Shown here in pieces: positions 34,746 to 44,494 of a stretch of 64,000 bases of DNA. A model generated the notes under the pieces. That model did no database searches. It was not told where the DNA came from and worked only from the letters and a program-made list of their open reading frames with translations. Position 1 is the first letter of the stretch; every line of letters begins with the position of its first letter. Origin of the DNA: Aquamicrobium aerolatum DSM 21857 (GTDB lineage Bacteria > Pseudomonadota > Alphaproteobacteria > Rhizobiales > Rhizobiaceae); assembly GCF_900113935.1 (NCBI RefSeq), contig NZ_FORF01000004.1, forward strand, positions 124,001 to 188,000. Reading direction: 5' to 3'. Position numbers and translations under genes: made by a program.

Positions 34746-37244
34746 GTGACCCCACCATCGCCTCCCGACCTGCTACCTGAAATATTTACCCGCTGGTTTG
34801 TCGAGCGTGGATGGTCGCCCCGCCCGCATCAGTTGACCCTGCTGCAAGAGGCGCAGGCGGGCCAGTCTGTGCTGCTGATTGCGCCGACCGGCGCCGGCAA
34901 GACATTGGCTGGTTTTTTACCCGCGCTGACCGATCTTGCCATGCGGCCAAAGCGCAAACCGGGTGAAGCACATCGCGGCGTTCACACGCTATATATCTCG
35001 CCGCTGAAAGCCCTCGCGGTCGACATCGAGCGTAACCTGTCGCGACCGGTTGTAGAGATGCAGCTTCCCGTCAGCATCGAAACCCGCACTGGCGACACGC
35101 CCCATCACAAGCGCCAACGGCAGAAACTCGCCCCGCCCGACATCCTCCTGAGCACACCTGAGCAGCTGGCGCTGCTGATTGCATCCAAGGATGCTGACCG
35201 CTTCTTTGCGGATCTCAAATATGTCGTTCTCGACGAGCTGCACTCGCTCGTCACGTCCAAACGCGGACATCTTCTCGCGCTCGGTCTGGCGCGGTTGCGC
35301 AAGCTGGTGCCGTCGCTCCAGACCATCGGCCTTTCGGCAACGGTCGCCGAGCCTGATGCGCTGCGCCGCTGGCTGGTGGCGCAGAACCCTCCTGGAAATA
35401 TGGCCGCGTTGATCACGGTGGCCGGTGGGGCAAAGCCGATCATCACCATTCTGGAATCCGAAGAGCGCGTGCCGTGGGCCGGGCATTCGGCGCGCTATGC
35501 CATCGTCGATGTCTATGAGGCGATCAAGGCTCACCGAACGACGCTGCTGTTCGTCAACACGCGCTCACAGGCGGAGTTTCTTTTCCAGGAACTGTGGCGC
35601 GTCAACGACGACACATTGCCGATTGCGCTGCATCATGGCTCGCTCGACGTAGCCCAGCGTCGTCGCGTCGAGAATGCCATGGAGGCTAATGCGCTGCGCG
35701 CCGTCGTCGCCACTTCGACGCTCGACCTTGGCATCGACTGGGGCGACGTCGATCTGGTGATCCATGTTGGCGCGCCCAAGGGTGCCAGCCGTCTGGCGCA
35801 GCGCATCGGTCGCTCCAATCACCGTATGGACGAGCCAAGCCGCGCCATTCTCGTCCCGGCCAACCGTTTCGAGGTGCTGGAGTGCCGTGCGGCGCTCGAG
35901 GCCAATTATCTTGGCGCGCAGGATACGCCCCCCCTCATTGACGGCGCGCTCGACGTCCTCGCGCAGCACATCATGGGCATGGCCTGTGCCGCACCGTTCG
36001 ACGCCCATGCGCTGTGGCAGGAGGTGCGCGCCGCCGAGCCCTACGCCCGGCTCGACGAGGCCATTTTCGTGCGCGTCGTCGATTTCGTTGCCACTGGCGG
36101 TTATGCGCTGCGCAGTTACGAGCGATACGCCCGCATACGCCAGACCAAAGAGGGGCTTTGGCGCGTCTCACATCCCCGCTACGCCCAGCAATACCGGCTC
36201 AATGTCGGCACGATCGTCGAAGAAGCGATGCTCAATGTCCGGCTCATCAAGCGCGGCGGACGCCGTGGCGCGATGGGGGGCATGACGCTTGGCAAGGTGG
36301 AAGGGGGCTTTGTCGAAAGCCTCACGCATGGCGACACGTTCCTGTTCGCCGGCAAGATGCTGCGTTTCGAAGGCATCCGCGAGAACGAGGTCTATGTCTC
36401 CAACGCCGCCGGGCAGGACGCCAAGGTGCCATCCTATGCCGGCGGGAAGTTTCCGCTGTCGACCTATCTGGCGGCGGAAGTGCGTTCGATGCTGGCAAAC
36501 CCAAAGCGCTGGCAGGCGCTGCCGGAGCAGGTCGCTGGGTGGCTTGAGATGCAAAAGCTCAAGTCGATGCTGCCAAACGCCGCCGATCTGCTTGTCGAGA
36601 CTTTCCCACGCGGCAAGCGCTTTTACATGGTGCTGTATCCGTTCGAGGGGCGGCTGGCGCACCAGACATTGGGGATGCTGCTGACACGGCGGTTGGAGCG
36701 CGCGGGCGCGCGTCCGCTCGGCTTTGTCGCCACCGACTATTCGCTTGGTGTATGGGCGCATGGCGATCTCGGCGCGATGATCGCCAGCGGTGAACTGTCG
36801 TTATCGGCATTGTTCGACGAGGACATGCTGGGCGACGATCGCGACGCATGGCTGGCGGAAAGTTACATGCTCAAGCGCACGTTTCGCGCCTGCGCCGTCA
36901 TTTCCGGACTGATCGAAAAGCGTCACCCCGGCAAGGAGAAAACCGGGCGGCAGGTCACCGTCTCCGCCGACCTCATCTACGACGTGCTGCGAACTCACGA
37001 TCCCGACCACATCCTGCTGCATGCCACGCGTGCGGACGCTGCTGCTGGCCTCTTGGATGTCAGGAGACTTGCCGACATGCTCTCGCGAATCAGGGGCCAT
37101 ATCGTGCATAAGCCGCTTGATAGGATTTCCCCGCTTGCGGTTCCGGTCATGCTCGAAATCGGTCGTGAAAGCGTCAAGGGCGAGGCTGATGACGTGCTGC
37201 TGTCGGAGGTCGAGGACGATCTGATCCGCGAAGCAATGTCGTGA
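34746..37244 (+). CDS. Ligase-associated DNA-damage-response DEXH-box helicase (Lhr-like)
   Basis: An 832-residue superfamily-2 helicase. RecA-like domain 1 shows LIAPTGAGKTLAGFLPAL (Walker A), LSTPEQLALL, VLDELHSL (DEXH), GLSATV; domain 2 shows LLFVNTRSQAEFLF, ALHHGSLD, VATSTLDLGIDWGDVDLVIHVG and RIGRSNHR (motif VI). The winged-helix and Lhr-core domains follow. It belongs with the MBL nuclease, ATP ligase and PdeM in a conserved repair set; here the helicase and PdeM run opposite to nuclease-ligase from a 119-base shared region. Start is GTG 34746; no ribosome site is seen. Confidence 0.93.
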   Translation: MTPPSPPDLLPEIFTRWFVERGWSPRPHQLTLLQEAQAGQSVLLIAPTGAGKTLAGFLPALTDLAMRPKRKPGEAHRGVHTLYISPLKALAVDIERNLSRPVVEMQLPVSIETRTGDTPHHKRQRQKLAPPDILLSTPEQLALLIASKDADRFFADLKYVVLDELHSLVTSKRGHLLALGLARLRKLVPSLQTIGLSATVAEPDALRRWLVAQNPPGNMAALITVAGGAKPIITILESEERVPWAGHSARYAIVDVYEAIKAHRTTLLFVNTRSQAEFLFQELWRVNDDTLPIALHHGSLDVAQRRRVENAMEANALRAVVATSTLDLGIDWGDVDLVIHVGAPKGASRLAQRIGRSNHRMDEPSRAILVPANRFEVLECRAALEANYLGAQDTPPLIDGALDVLAQHIMGMACAAPFDAHALWQEVRAAEPYARLDEAIFVRVVDFVATGGYALRSYERYARIRQTKEGLWRVSHPRYAQQYRLNVGTIVEEAMLNVRLIKRGGRRGAMGGMTLGKVEGGFVESLTHGDTFLFAGKMLRFEGIRENEVYVSNAAGQDAKVPSYAGGKFPLSTYLAAEVRSMLANPKRWQALPEQVAGWLEMQKLKSMLPNAADLLVETFPRGKRFYMVLYPFEGRLAHQTLGMLLTRRLERAGARPLGFVATDYSLGVWAHGDLGAMIASGELSLSALFDEDMLGDDRDAWLAESYMLKRTFRACAVISGLIEKRHPGKEKTGRQVTVSADLIYDVLRTHDPDHILLHATRADAAAGLLDVRRLADMLSRIRGHIVHKPLDRISPLAVPVMLEIGRESVKGEADDVLLSEVEDDLIREAMS

Positions 37245-37270
37245 TGAGAAGGGCGTAGGGCCAGATTGCA

Positions 37271-37987
37271 ATGAACGTTGCGAACCGCATGTCAGGCTTT
37301 GTACCGCGCACCGGAGAAATCACCATCGCCGGTCAGGTTGCGCTGTGCGATCCCCGCGGAGCCTTGTTCCTGCCCCATCTGAACTTGCTGGTGGTTTCTG
37401 ACCTTCATCTGGAGAAGGGCTCGTCTGCCGCGCGGCGCGGAAGCTTGCTTCCTCCTTACGACACCGGCGCGACGCTCGACCGGCTGGCTGCGGTGATCGA
37501 CGATCTTCGCCCTTCCACCGTGCTCAGTCTTGGCGATAGTTTTCATGACGATGGCGGGGCAGGGCGAATGCCCGGCTTCTACCGCGAAAAGCTGCTCGCG
37601 TTGATGACGGGGCGCGACTGGATCTGGGTCACCGGTAATCATGATCCTCAGGCTCCCGTCGGTCTGCCGGGAATGGTCGCCGAGGAAATCGCCATCGACG
37701 GCTTGCGCTTCCGCCACGAGCCTTCGGCGGGCGCTCAGAGCGGTGAGATTGCCGGCCATCTTCATCCGGGCGCGATGGTCATTCAGCGTGGCCGCGCGGT
37801 ACGCCGACGCTGCTTTGCGGCTGACGGCGACCGCCTGATCATGCCCGCTTTCGGTGCGTTCACCGGTTCGCTCAACGTGCTTGACCGCGCCTATCATGGC
37901 CTGTTCCGTTGGGAACGCTTCATCGCCCACATGCTTGGCAATGTGCGTGTCTATGCCATTCCGGGTGGCCGCTTGCGGATGGGTTGA
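37271..37987 (+). CDS. pdeM: Ligase-associated DNA-damage-response endonuclease PdeM
   Basis: A 238-residue calcineurin-like phosphoesterase of the PdeM type, the fourth member of the ligase-associated repair set. Metal ligands are seen in VVSDLHLEKGS, LGDSFHDD, WVTGNHD and, near the C-terminus, AGHLHPGA. The N-terminal FVPRTGEITIAGQVALCDPRGALF is typical. ATG 37271 used; ATG 37289 is an alternative with slightly better spacing. It lies 26 bases after the helicase stop, likely in the same transcript. Confidence 0.9.
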   Translation: MNVANRMSGFVPRTGEITIAGQVALCDPRGALFLPHLNLLVVSDLHLEKGSSAARRGSLLPPYDTGATLDRLAAVIDDLRPSTVLSLGDSFHDDGGAGRMPGFYREKLLALMTGRDWIWVTGNHDPQAPVGLPGMVAEEIAIDGLRFRHEPSAGAQSGEIAGHLHPGAMVIQRGRAVRRRCFAADGDRLIMPAFGAFTGSLNVLDRAYHGLFRWERFIAHMLGNVRVYAIPGGRLRMG

Positions 37988-38012
37988 GCGCACTCAACTC
38001 CTGCAACTGGCT

Positions 38013-40361
38013 TCATGCCGCCTTGCTGATCGGCTTGTCGCGCACCGGAATGCGAACAGAGACGATGGTGCCGACATTTTCGGTCGAGCGGATTTTTAGC
38101 GCGCCGCCGTGAAGTTCCGCCAACGAGCGCGAAATGGCGAGGCCGAGGCCGGAGCCGGTGTGGTTCTTGGAGAACTGGTTCTGAACCTGCTCGAATGGGC
38201 GGCCGAGCTTCTTGAGCGCTTCTTTCGGAATCCCGCAGCCATTGTCCTCGATCGACAGCATGATCGCGCCAGCGACCTTGCGCGCGCGCAGGGAAATGTG
38301 ACCGCCGTGGTCGGTGAACTTCACCGCATTGGACAACAGGTTGAGCACAATTTGCTTGATCGCCCGTCGATCGGCGAAAAGCACCATCGAGTCGGAGATT
38401 TTCGTTTCCAGCGTAATCGACTTGTCGGCGGCTTGCAGCGACACGACGCGCACGGTTTCGCTGATCATCGGCGCGAGGTCGATCCCCTCGCGCTCGATCG
38501 AAAACTGCCCCGCCTCGATCTTGGCCATGTCGAGGATGTCGTTGATGACGCCGAGCAGATAGGCGCCGGCGGCGTGAATATCCTTGACGTATTCGTCGTA
38601 TTTGTCAGACCCGAGCGGCCCGAAATAGGCCTGCTGCATCATCTCTGAAAAGCCGATGATCGCATTCAGCGGGGTTCGCAGCTCGTGACTCATATTGGCG
38701 AGGAATTCCGATTTTGCCTGGCTGGCCGCTTCGGCTCGCTCGGTTTCCTTCATGTATTTACGGTTCAGTTCGACCAGTTCGCTCGTGCGCTCGCCCTCTG
38801 CCTTGCGGGCAAGGCTGAGGTCATGGATCGTCGCCATCAGGCGGCGTTCACTGTCGACGAGCTTGGCCTGATGCTGCTTGAGCTGGGTGATGTCCGCGCC
38901 GACCGACACCATGCCGCCGTCGCGGGTCGGCAACTCGTTGACCTGAAGCCAGCGCCCATCCGCCAGCTGCCGCTCGAATGAAGCGCCGCCGGAAGGCCCG
39001 TTGGGATTTGCCAGACGACGCTCGTTTGCAAAAGCGCTCATGCGCATCTCGATCCATGCGCGCGATGTGCCGGGCACGACATCCTGCGGCGTCAGGCCGT
39101 TGTCCTGCTGATATTTGGAGTTGCACATCACCAGCCGTTGCGAGGCATCCCAGAGCACGAAGGATTCCGAAATGCTCTCGATAGCGGTGCGCAGACGCAG
39201 GTCGGCGGTTTCCGACAGCTGCGCCAGCGTGCGCTGCTCGGAAATGTCGATGGCGATGCCGACAAGATGGATTTCGGAAGCATCCGGGTCGCTGACCTGC
39301 GCCTTGGCGCGAATCCACGTCCAGTTGCCGTCGGCATGACGCATGCGGAAAATCTTGTCGAGTTGGGTCAGTTCACGGGCGACGATACGGTTTGCGATGT
39401 CGAAAAGGTCGCCATCATCGGGGTGGATGATTTCGGAGACCGCGCCGAAAGACAGCATTGCGTCGGAGGGCTCGTAGCCCAGCATTTCATACATCGAAGG
39501 CGACCAGTACATCTTGCCGCGCACCATGTCCCAGTCCCAGAGACCGCAGCGGCCGCGCACAAGGGCAAGATCGACGCGTTCATGCGCCTCAAGATAGAGC
39601 CTGTCGGCAGCTCGGGCGCGCGCGGCCTGCCCGAAATAGGCGTAGAGGATGACCAGCAGCACCGCAGCCGTGGCCACGAACAAAGTGATGTTCAGCGTGA
39701 CGGTCTTTCGCCACTCCTGAAACACTGCATCTTGCCTGATCAGCGCAACAGCCGCGCCTGATCTTCCATCGGCCAGTGCCAGCGCGGCGTACCATGTCTG
39801 GTCGCCGATGCGCACATTCATCACCCCGGCGCGCTCGCCGAACAGGAACAGGGGCTGCCCTCCATAGATGAAGCTTTCGAGCGACCGTCCTACCCATCCC
39901 GCGCCTGCCGGCGTCGCGGCCTGAACCTTCAGCGCGCTGTCTGTGACGAGAATTATGTGCTGGTTCGTCAATGCACCGGAAAACGCCATGTCTTCGGTAA
40001 GTGCGTTGTATCGGTTGGGGTCATTGCTACCGCGCATTTCGGTCAGCGTCAGCGACTGCGAAATTTGCGATGCGGCCAGGCTGAGCAACCCCTTTGCGGA
40101 GTGCTCGATGTCGTCACGCTGGGCCATCAATGACAGGAAGCGTGTTCCTGCAACGATGATGAGAAACAGCACGATGAGGATCGGGATGACACGTCGCAGA
40201 TAGGGTTCCGAGGCCAGCAACCGCTTGTAGGCGGGCGCGGCAATCATCCGCGCATGTCCGGTCATGCCAAGGCCAGCCCGCCGCGCTGCCGAGCGCCGGA
40301 CATAAAAATCCCCTTCGGGCGCGTGCCACGCGTCCGCCTTGGCCATGAAACGGCTCCCCAT
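38013..40361 (-). CDS. PleC/DivJ-like PAS sensor histidine kinase
   Basis: A 782-residue membrane kinase. Order: helix at about 58-82, periplasmic domain about 83-220, helix about 221-245, two PAS domains (about 262-377 with YWSPSMYEMLGYEPSD, and 387-492), HisKA with the phosphorylated His about 559 in FLANMSHELRTPLNAIIGF, and an HATPase with NAVKF, DNGCGIP and GSGLGLAI. The block FGPLGSDKYDEYVKDIHAAGAYLLGVINDILDMAKIEAG is the PleC/DivJ/PdhS signature that docks the response regulator DivK. ATG 40361 follows AGAGGGA; ATG 40346 (MAKADAW) is also possible. It may control asymmetric division or polarity through DivK-CtrA. No partner regulator is next to it. Confidence 0.86.
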   Translation of the reverse strand: MGSRFMAKADAWHAPEGDFYVRRSAARRAGLGMTGHARMIAAPAYKRLLASEPYLRRVIPILIVLFLIIVAGTRFLSLMAQRDDIEHSAKGLLSLAASQISQSLTLTEMRGSNDPNRYNALTEDMAFSGALTNQHIILVTDSALKVQAATPAGAGWVGRSLESFIYGGQPLFLFGERAGVMNVRIGDQTWYAALALADGRSGAAVALIRQDAVFQEWRKTVTLNITLFVATAAVLLVILYAYFGQAARARAADRLYLEAHERVDLALVRGRCGLWDWDMVRGKMYWSPSMYEMLGYEPSDAMLSFGAVSEIIHPDDGDLFDIANRIVARELTQLDKIFRMRHADGNWTWIRAKAQVSDPDASEIHLVGIAIDISEQRTLAQLSETADLRLRTAIESISESFVLWDASQRLVMCNSKYQQDNGLTPQDVVPGTSRAWIEMRMSAFANERRLANPNGPSGGASFERQLADGRWLQVNELPTRDGGMVSVGADITQLKQHQAKLVDSERRLMATIHDLSLARKAEGERTSELVELNRKYMKETERAEAASQAKSEFLANMSHELRTPLNAIIGFSEMMQQAYFGPLGSDKYDEYVKDIHAAGAYLLGVINDILDMAKIEAGQFSIEREGIDLAPMISETVRVVSLQAADKSITLETKISDSMVLFADRRAIKQIVLNLLSNAVKFTDHGGHISLRARKVAGAIMLSIEDNGCGIPKEALKKLGRPFEQVQNQFSKNHTGSGLGLAISRSLAELHGGALKIRSTENVGTIVSVRIPVRDKPISKAA

Positions 40362-40517
40362 CTGTCCCTCTGAAGATCCGGCAACGCCGCACGCCCGAAT
40401 CGTCCCTAAAGAATCAGACGCGATTCGCACTGTCCAGTGCCCGCGAGGCCAATTCTTACAATTTAGTTACAAAGCGGCGCAATTTTGGCGCGCCGCCCTG
40501 TTTGCGGGAGCAGGCGA

Positions 40518-43166
40518 TCACGAAAGAATGCGCTCGACGATATCACGCAGATCGCTGGAAAGATCTTCGCGCGAAGAAATCATCACCAGCACCTGCCGCG
40601 CAGCTTCCTGCCGCTTCGGCTCCAGCGAGCGCCACGAGCGCAGCGCGGTTGCCAGACGTGCAGCCACCTGCGGATTGCGTTTCTCGACTTCCAGAACCGT
40701 CGTTGCAAACAGACGGTAGCCTTCGCCGTCGTCGCGATGGAAACCGGTCTGGTTCAGGGTCGCAAACGTTCCCATCAGCGCCCGCACACGGTTGGGGTTG
40801 CCAATCGAGAAGGCGGGGTGGTCAAGAAGGGAGCGCACGACCTCCACGGCGTTAGCGCCGGGCGTGCTTGCTTGAATCTGGAACCACTTGTCCATCACCA
40901 GCGGATCGTTCGTGTAGGTGTCTTCAAAACGCGCCAGTGCAGCGCTCGCTTCGACATGGCCGGGGAAGCGGTGCGCCAGTATCGTCAGCGCCGCGGCCTT
41001 GTCGGTCATGTTGGTGGCGCTGGCAAATTGTGCGGCTGCATAGGTCGGTTGGTCGCTCGACAGCGACAGATAATCGAGCAGCACGTTTCGAAGGGCACGC
41101 TTTCCTGCGCTTGCAGCATCGGGCCGGAATTCGCCTGCATCGTGAATGCCGTAGAGGGTGGCGAACTGATCCGCGTTGGCGCAGGCGATTGCTTTCGCCA
41201 GCCCTTCTCGCGCCATGAAGACGGCATCCGGATTGATATTTGCGCCGATCTCCCGCGCAATGTCGGATTCGGAAGGCAAGGTCAGCGCCAGAGCCCGGAA
41301 TGCGGGTTCGAGGCTGTCGTCTCGGGCCATCTCCCCCATCGTCGCGATCAGATTGGGATCGTGTGCAACGTTCGCCTGGCCGCTCACGGCGCGATAGGCT
41401 CGAATGGTGGCGTCGGTAAGCAGCGTGTTGAGCGCCTGCCAGCGGGCGAAAAGGTCGCTATCGTTTCGCGCCAGAAAAACCAGATCCTCTGGACGTTGCT
41501 CCATCGAGAGCGTCATGGGTGCCGAAAATCCGCGATTGAGGGATAGAGCAGGGCGTTTGGGAATGCCGTGAAAGACAACGCTATGCTTCCGTTTGCGCAC
41601 ATGAATCACGCCATTTTCGACCTGCGCACCTTCGATTTGCGCGGCGACAATGTCCTGCCCGTCTTCGCCGACCAGCCCGAATGCAAGCGGGATATGCATG
41701 AGCCGCTTGCGGCTTTCAGATGGCGTCGGCGGCACCGATTGCTCGATCTCGACGCGAAATGTTGCGTCGGCGGCGTTGTGGGTTGCGGTGACGGCCAGAT
41801 TCGGCGTGCCGGCCTGATGATACCAGAGGGCGAACTGCGAAAGGTCTTGCTCTGACGCGTCCTCAAAGGCGCGGATGAAGTCCTCGATCGTCGCCGCTTC
41901 ACCGTCATGGCGCTCGATGTACAGCTTGAGTCCCCGTGCAAATGCTTCTGCACCCAGAACGGTGCGGATCATGCGCACTACCTCGGAGCCCTTCTCGTAG
42001 ACCGTTGCCGTGTAGAAGTTGGCGATCTCGCGATAGCGGCGCGGGCGCACGGGATGTGCAAGCGGCCCCTGATCTTCCGGAAACTGCATCGCGCGCAAGG
42101 TCCGTACTTCCGCGATGCGCTTGACCGGGCGGGATCGCTGGTCGGCGGAGAATTCATGGTCGCGGAAGACGGTCAGCCCTTCCTTGAGGCAGAGCTGAAA
42201 CCAGTCCCGGCAGGTGATGCGGTTACCGGTCCAGTTGTGGAAATATTCGTGCGCGACGATGGCCTCGATGTTCGCGAAATCCGCATCGGTGGCTGTTGCT
42301 TCATCGGCAAGGATGTACTTGTCGTTGAAGACGTTCAGGCCCTTGTTCTCCATCGCTCCCATGTTGAAATCGGAGACGGCGACAATGTTGAAGACGTCGA
42401 GATCGTACTCAAGTCCGAACACCTCTTCGTCCCAGACCATGGAGCGTTTCAGGGCATCCATCGCGTAGGCCGCGCGCGCCTTCTTGCCATGCTCGACATA
42501 GATGCCAAGCTCGACCTTCCGGCCGGAAGCGGTGATGAAACTGTCTTCAAGAACGTCAAAGTCGCCGGCAACGACTGCGAACAGGTAGGAAGGCTTGGGA
42601 AACGGGTCATGCCACACCGCGTAGTGGCGCCCGCTGCCAAGATCGCCCTGCTCGACCGGATTGCCATTCGACAACAGTGTCGGTGCGGTGGCCCGGTCAG
42701 CCTCGATGCGCACGGTGTAGACCGACAGAACGTCGGGCCGGTCGTAGAAATAGGTGATGCGTCGAAACCCTTCCGGCTCGCACTGCGTGCAGTAGACGCC
42801 GTTGGAACGGTAGAGGCCCATCAGCGTGCTGTTGCGCGATGGATCGAGTTGTGTGACGACCGTGAGCGTAAATCGCGCTGAGGCGGGTGGGGCGGTCAGG
42901 ATCAGCTGCTGCGGGCTTGCCTGATATCCGGAAGCGTCGACGGGCCTGCCGTCGAGTTCGAGCCGAACCAGTGAAAGCTCGTCGCCGTCCAGCACCAGCG
43001 GCGTTCCTGCCTCCACTCCCTTGCGGCGTTCGAACTGGAGCTGTGCCGTGACAATGGTCGCTTCTGGCTGCAACTCAAAAGTCAGTTTCGTTTCGGGGAT
43101 CAGGTAATCGCTGGGTTGGTAATCCTCGATCTTGAAGATCTGACCGGTGTCCTGACGCATAAGCAC
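40518..43166 (-). CDS. pepN: Aminopeptidase N
   Basis: M1-family zinc aminopeptidase of 882 residues, cleaving N-terminal amino acids in the cytoplasm. The substrate-binding motif GAMEN is at 270-274, the zinc motif HEYFHNWTGNR at 306-316 (HExxH plus distal Glu at 329). The four-domain layout and length match E. coli PepN. GTG 43166 has AGGA five bases upstream; ATG 43160, six bases later, is about as good and may be used. A 15-bp palindrome (43181-43195) sits in the leader. Confidence 0.94.
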   Translation of the reverse strand: MLMRQDTGQIFKIEDYQPSDYLIPETKLTFELQPEATIVTAQLQFERRKGVEAGTPLVLDGDELSLVRLELDGRPVDASGYQASPQQLILTAPPASARFTLTVVTQLDPSRNSTLMGLYRSNGVYCTQCEPEGFRRITYFYDRPDVLSVYTVRIEADRATAPTLLSNGNPVEQGDLGSGRHYAVWHDPFPKPSYLFAVVAGDFDVLEDSFITASGRKVELGIYVEHGKKARAAYAMDALKRSMVWDEEVFGLEYDLDVFNIVAVSDFNMGAMENKGLNVFNDKYILADEATATDADFANIEAIVAHEYFHNWTGNRITCRDWFQLCLKEGLTVFRDHEFSADQRSRPVKRIAEVRTLRAMQFPEDQGPLAHPVRPRRYREIANFYTATVYEKGSEVVRMIRTVLGAEAFARGLKLYIERHDGEAATIEDFIRAFEDASEQDLSQFALWYHQAGTPNLAVTATHNAADATFRVEIEQSVPPTPSESRKRLMHIPLAFGLVGEDGQDIVAAQIEGAQVENGVIHVRKRKHSVVFHGIPKRPALSLNRGFSAPMTLSMEQRPEDLVFLARNDSDLFARWQALNTLLTDATIRAYRAVSGQANVAHDPNLIATMGEMARDDSLEPAFRALALTLPSESDIAREIGANINPDAVFMAREGLAKAIACANADQFATLYGIHDAGEFRPDAASAGKRALRNVLLDYLSLSSDQPTYAAAQFASATNMTDKAAALTILAHRFPGHVEASAALARFEDTYTNDPLVMDKWFQIQASTPGANAVEVVRSLLDHPAFSIGNPNRVRALMGTFATLNQTGFHRDDGEGYRLFATTVLEVEKRNPQVAARLATALRSWRSLEPKRQEAARQVLVMISSREDLSSDLRDIVERILS

Positions 43167-43364
43167 ATGTTCCTGCTGTGGGACGATGATCGTCCTTATT
43201 GTCCGTCAAGCAGTCTTACATGATCCGATGCGCCCGCAACACCGTCAGCTGGACCAACGCTTGCAAGGCCGAGAGGGCCAAAGGTCGCGTTGTCACTCTC
43301 CGATGCGATGCTCTATCGTGACGTTCTGGAAATTTACGCCTTGGTGTTAAACTTGTGATGAACT
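43167..43364. other. Intergenic region upstream of pepN
   Basis: Part of a 377-base gap. Holds a perfect palindrome GGACGATGATCGTCC (43181-43195), which may be an operator for pepN, and then no other recognised signal before RIME copy B. Confidence 0.35.
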
Positions 43365-43475
43365 AGAGCATGTCTGCCGAAAGCGGGAACCGGTTTCGGG
43401 ACAAAGAGATGCGTAAATACAGAAACTTGAAGCGTGTGAATCGAATCCAGGAGATCGCGACACGCTTTGAGCGGG
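43365..43475 (+). repeat. RIME-like palindromic element, copy B (best preserved)
   Basis: Left hairpin centred on CCGAAAGCGGGAACCGGTTTCGG (within 43377-43400) and right hairpin with arms AAGCGTGT and ACACGCTT (43430-43467). About 110 bases, the most complete copy. Lies between pepN and an EamA gene. Confidence 0.8.
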
Positions 43476-43543
43476 AACAAATGATTCCGTAGCGCTCGAG
43501 TGCGCGACCTTGCCTTGCTGCCACTTTTCCGAATGAGCCTGCG

Positions 43544-44488
43544 TTGACATCATCTTCAGCAATATCCGGTAATGCCCTGCGCGGGATTGCCCTCAAGATC
43601 GCGTCGGTCGCAATTTTCGTCGGTATGTCGACATGCATCAAGGCGGCTGGCCAGCTGCCGGCGGGGCAGATCGTATTTTTTCGCTCATTTTTTGCCATTC
43701 TTCCCATTGTCATCATGCTGGCGTGGCGCAAGGAACTGCGTCAGGGTCTGACGACGGCGCATCCCTGGGGCCACATTGCACGTGGTGTTGTCGGTGTGAT
43801 GTCGATGGGGCTTGGCTTCTTTGCGTTGACGCGTCTGCCGTTGACCGATGCGATCACGCTTAACTATGCGCAGCCATTGCTGGTGATCGTCTTCAGCGCG
43901 ATATTTTTGCGCGAAGCCATTCATATGTATCGCTGGTCGGCCGTGCTTGTCGGGCTGGTCGGAGTTGTCACGATTTCATGGCCCAAGCTGACCCTGTTTG
44001 GTGCGGAAGACCCGATGAGCGTCGATATGGCCGCCGGTGTGCTCGCTGCGCTGGTTGCCGCGGCCATGTCCGCCGTCGCGCTGCTGCTCGTGCGCAGGCT
44101 GGTCCACACGGAAAAGACGGCAACGATCGTGCTTTGGTTCTCATTGACCGCATCGGTCGCGGGCCTTTGCACCGCTCCCTTCGGCTGGGCAGCCCTGACA
44201 TTCGAGCAGACGGCATTTCTGATTGGGGCAGGGTTCTGCGGCGGTGTCGCGCAGATCTTCATGACGCAAAGCTATCGCTATGCCGAAGCGTCGACCGTGG
44301 CGCCGTTCGAATACACGTCCATGATCCTGGGTATCATTGTCGGCTACTGGGCATTTGGCGATATTCCGACACTCCATACGATTGTCGGCGGCGCTATCGT
44401 CATCAGTGCCGGTCTGTTTATCATCTGGCGTGAGCGGCAGTTGGGTCTGGAGCGCGGCGCGGCCAGAAAAGTCTCTCCGCCACAATAA
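43544..44488 (+). CDS. EamA/DMT-family transporter
   Basis: A 314-residue protein with ten helices in two EamA repeats (ALTRLPLTDAITLNYAQPLLVIVFSAIFLREAI; SYRYAEASTVAPFEYTSMILGIIVGYWAFGD). The substrate is unknown. The only start codon that keeps the first helix is TTG 43544; no good ribosome-binding site was seen, and the next in-frame ATG falls within helix one. It follows RIME copy B and converges with the uracil-DNA glycosylase gene seven bases away. Confidence 0.8.
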   Translation: MTSSSAISGNALRGIALKIASVAIFVGMSTCIKAAGQLPAGQIVFFRSFFAILPIVIMLAWRKELRQGLTTAHPWGHIARGVVGVMSMGLGFFALTRLPLTDAITLNYAQPLLVIVFSAIFLREAIHMYRWSAVLVGLVGVVTISWPKLTLFGAEDPMSVDMAAGVLAALVAAAMSAVALLLVRRLVHTEKTATIVLWFSLTASVAGLCTAPFGWAALTFEQTAFLIGAGFCGGVAQIFMTQSYRYAEASTVAPFEYTSMILGIIVGYWAFGDIPTLHTIVGGAIVISAGLFIIWRERQLGLERGAARKVSPPQ

Positions 44489-44494
44489 CGGGCG

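Noticed and set aside
43181-43195. Palindrome GGACGATGATCGTCC as a firm pepN operator
   Set aside because: Single 15-bp palindrome with no regulator or second copy; kept only as a note in the intergenic entry.
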